Shown in pieces: positions 6,295 through 6,756 of a stretch of DNA of 6,756 bases. Source of the stretch: Caryophanales bacterium UBA6448 (GTDB lineage Bacteria > Bacillota_I > Bacilli_A > RF39 > UBA660); the NCBI GenBank assembly GCA_002439555.1, contig DJOC01000078.1, positions 11,174 to 17,929 on the forward strand, in the 5' to 3' direction. Position numbers and translations under genes: made by a program. The notes below the pieces were generated by a model, which had not been told where the DNA came from, ran no database searches, and saw only the letters and a list, made by a program, of their open reading frames with translations. How positions within the stretch are numbered: the stretch's first letter is position 1; the number at the start of each line of letters is the position of its first letter.

Positions 6295-6346
6295 ATTCTG
6301 AGAGTAAATGACATTTTTAAATTTGAGTGTCATTTACTTTTAGAAT
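6295..6346. repeat. 19-bp stem formed by an inverted pair of the repeat family
   Basis: ATTCTGAGAGTAAATGACA (6295-6313) pairs along its whole length with TGTCATTTACTTTTAGAAT (6328-6346), with two G-T positions, leaving a 14-nt spacer. There is no T-run on either side, so it does not look like a terminator. The arms read ...TGACA and TGTCA..., that is, two outward-facing TG...CA type ends back to back, as would be seen where the ends of two insertion elements lie side by side. Confidence 0.75.
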
Positions 6347-6534
6347 AGGAGTTTCTTTTACTTTTAGAATTATGACAATTTTGAATTTAATGTTATCATT
6401 TTATATAGTGTCACTTACTTTTAGAATTAGCATAAATTTGCAAAAAATCAGCATATTCATTATACTGATTTTTTAGTGGCATTTACTTTTGCATTATATT
6501 TACTTATTTGAACGATGTCATTTACTATTGCAAT
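6328..6534 (+). repeat. Five direct copies of a ~19-bp repeat, consensus TGTCATTTACTTTTAGAAT
   Basis: Copies are at 6328-6346 (consensus), 6352-6370 (TTTCTTTTACTTTTAGAAT), 6409-6427 (TGTCACTTACTTTTAGAAT), 6477-6495 (TGGCATTTACTTTTGCATT) and 6516-6534 (TGTCATTTACTATTGCAAT). A sixth, inverted copy is at 6295-6313. Start-to-start spacing is irregular (24, 57, 68 and 39 bp), which argues against CRISPR and against simple tandem expansion. The last two copies end in GCATT or GCAAT, a distinct subtype. The block makes up most of the gene-free stretch 6263-6565. It may be the multi-repeat end of a lost insertion sequence (IS21-family ends carry several transposase-binding repeats) or a cluster of protein-binding sites. 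Confidence 0.7.
6442..6474. terminator. Terminator-like hairpin within the repeat cluster
   Basis: AAAAAATCAG (6442-6451) and CTGATTTTTT (6465-6474) form a perfect 10-bp inverted repeat around a 13-nt middle part that can pair a little further (ATA with TAT). A-run before and T-run after make it symmetric, so it could stop transcription from either side. No gene ends right at it, so it may be a backup terminator or part of a lost element. Confidence 0.5.
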
Positions 6535-6548
6535 TCACCACTTTACAT

Positions 6549-6584
6549 AAAAAAGTCAATGATAACTATTTATCAAAGACTTTT
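6549..6584 (-). terminator. Intrinsic terminator of the Rpn-like gene, stop codon in the loop
   Basis: On the minus strand AAAAGTC (6584-6578) pairs with GACTTTT (6557-6551), and after a symmetric 2x2 internal loop TGATAA (6575-6570) pairs with TTATCA (6565-6560). The terminal loop is ATAG (6569-6566), which contains the TAG stop (6568-6566). Six Ts (6554-6549) follow. A T-rich run on the other side could allow it to work in both directions. Confidence 0.75.
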
Positions 6585-6756
6585 CTTTTTAAAGTTTCAT
6601 ATTCTTCTTCGGTTATTTGGCAGTAATTAATTACTTGCAGTTTTGATAGACCATCTTTTATCATTTTAAGAGCAATTACCTCAGTAACTTTGTTTGTAAC
6701 TTCGTCAGTAACTTTTTGGGTTACTTCATTTGTTACTTTTTGGGTTACTTCATTTG
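6566..6756 (-). CDS. C-terminal end of a protein resembling Rpn/PD-(D/E)XK nuclease-family transposases (5' end outside window)
   Basis: Only the last 62 residues are present; the frame is open to the right edge. They begin with three octapeptide repeats (NEVTQKVT, NEVTQKVT, DEVTNKVT), continue with a helix ALKMIKDGLSKLQVINYC, and end in ITEEEYETLKRKVFDK. This arrangement, a charged repetitive helix followed by a short helix-turn-helix-like segment of the form 'A..M..DGLS...I...-T.EE...L', is typical of the tails of Rpn-family recombination-promoting nucleases and related PD-(D/E)XK family transposases common in gut Firmicutes. The nuclease domain itself would lie outside the window, so the family call rests on the tail alone. 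That the frame is coding is supported by the repeats being in phase and by a terminator exactly at the stop. Confidence 0.6.
   Translation of the reverse strand, partial: NEVTQKVTNEVTQKVTDEVTNKVTEVIALKMIKDGLSKLQVINYCQITEEEYETLKRKVFDK
6684..6755 (-). repeat. Three 24-bp tandem repeats inside the Rpn-like gene
   Basis: Units at 6684-6707, 6708-6731 and 6732-6755 have a 24-bp period and encode eight residues each, of the form xEVTxKVT. The two right-hand units differ by one base; the left one is more diverged. More copies may lie beyond the window edge. In-phase repeats of this kind can change the length of the helical tail without breaking the frame. Confidence 0.8.

Larger units (their letters stand above)
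6276..6552 (+). repeat. 13-bp direct repeat flanking the repeat cluster
   Basis: ACTTTACATAAAA occurs exactly at 6276-6288 and 6540-6552, 264 bp apart in the same orientation, just outside the first and last members of the ~19-bp repeat family. It could mark the edges of an inserted or duplicated block, or be two more decayed family members (TTTAC core). Its length exceeds the usual 4-8-bp target duplications of many insertion sequences. Confidence 0.45.

Noticed and set aside
6295..6534. CRISPR array
   Set aside because: Repeats are degenerate, irregularly spaced (24-68 bp), one is inverted, and there are no uniform spacers or cas genes.
6295..6534. Iteron-type replication origin
   Set aside because: Direct AT-rich repeats fit superficially, but no initiator gene is present, spacing is irregular and the neighbours are ordinary chromosomal genes.

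Overview
The window is strongly AT-rich, with AGGAGG-type ribosome binding sites, TTGACA/TATAAT-type promoters and U-tailed intrinsic terminators. This points to a low-GC Gram-positive bacterium of the Bacilli or their Mollicutes-like uncultured gut relatives. Trp is written TGG throughout and TGA serves as a stop, so the standard bacterial code fits. The genus cannot be named from the sequence.

Layout, left to right. (1) 1-443, minus strand: the N-terminal 147 residues of a YhcG/DUF1016-family protein, cut by the window edge. (2) 444-645: a divergent intergenic region with a strong promoter (TTGACA, 17 bp, TGn-TAGAAT) facing right. (3) 646-4066, plus strand: a two-gene operon of membrane-anchored surface proteins that I cannot assign to a named family. 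The first has a cytoplasmic N-terminal region, one membrane helix, an acidic stalk and an outer domain. The second has an N-terminal anchor, a domain resembling the globular part of pilin-like proteins, and 14 cysteine-pair units of the type CPSGYxxxGNxCYK. (4) 4102-4830, minus strand: deoD, purine nucleoside phosphorylase, with its own promoter and terminator. (5) 4921-6208, minus strand: a two-gene operon in which a four-helix membrane protein with a lysine-rich, histone-H1-like tail overlaps mscL, the large-conductance mechanosensitive channel, by 20 bp. (6) 6209-6565: no gene; promoter, a family of about six ~19-bp repeats (one inverted, forming a 19-bp stem), and two further hairpins. (7) 6566-6756, minus strand: the C-terminal 62 residues of a protein with octapeptide repeats, resembling the tail of Rpn/PD-(D/E)XK nuclease-family transposases.

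deoD (nucleoside salvage) and mscL (osmotic safety valve) are ordinary chromosomal genes. The parts that deserve attention are the cysteine-repeat surface operon, the H1-tailed membrane protein joined to mscL, the repeat cluster at 6.3-6.5 kb, and a rule that holds for every terminated gene here: all four 3' ends place the stop codon inside the intrinsic terminator hairpin itself.
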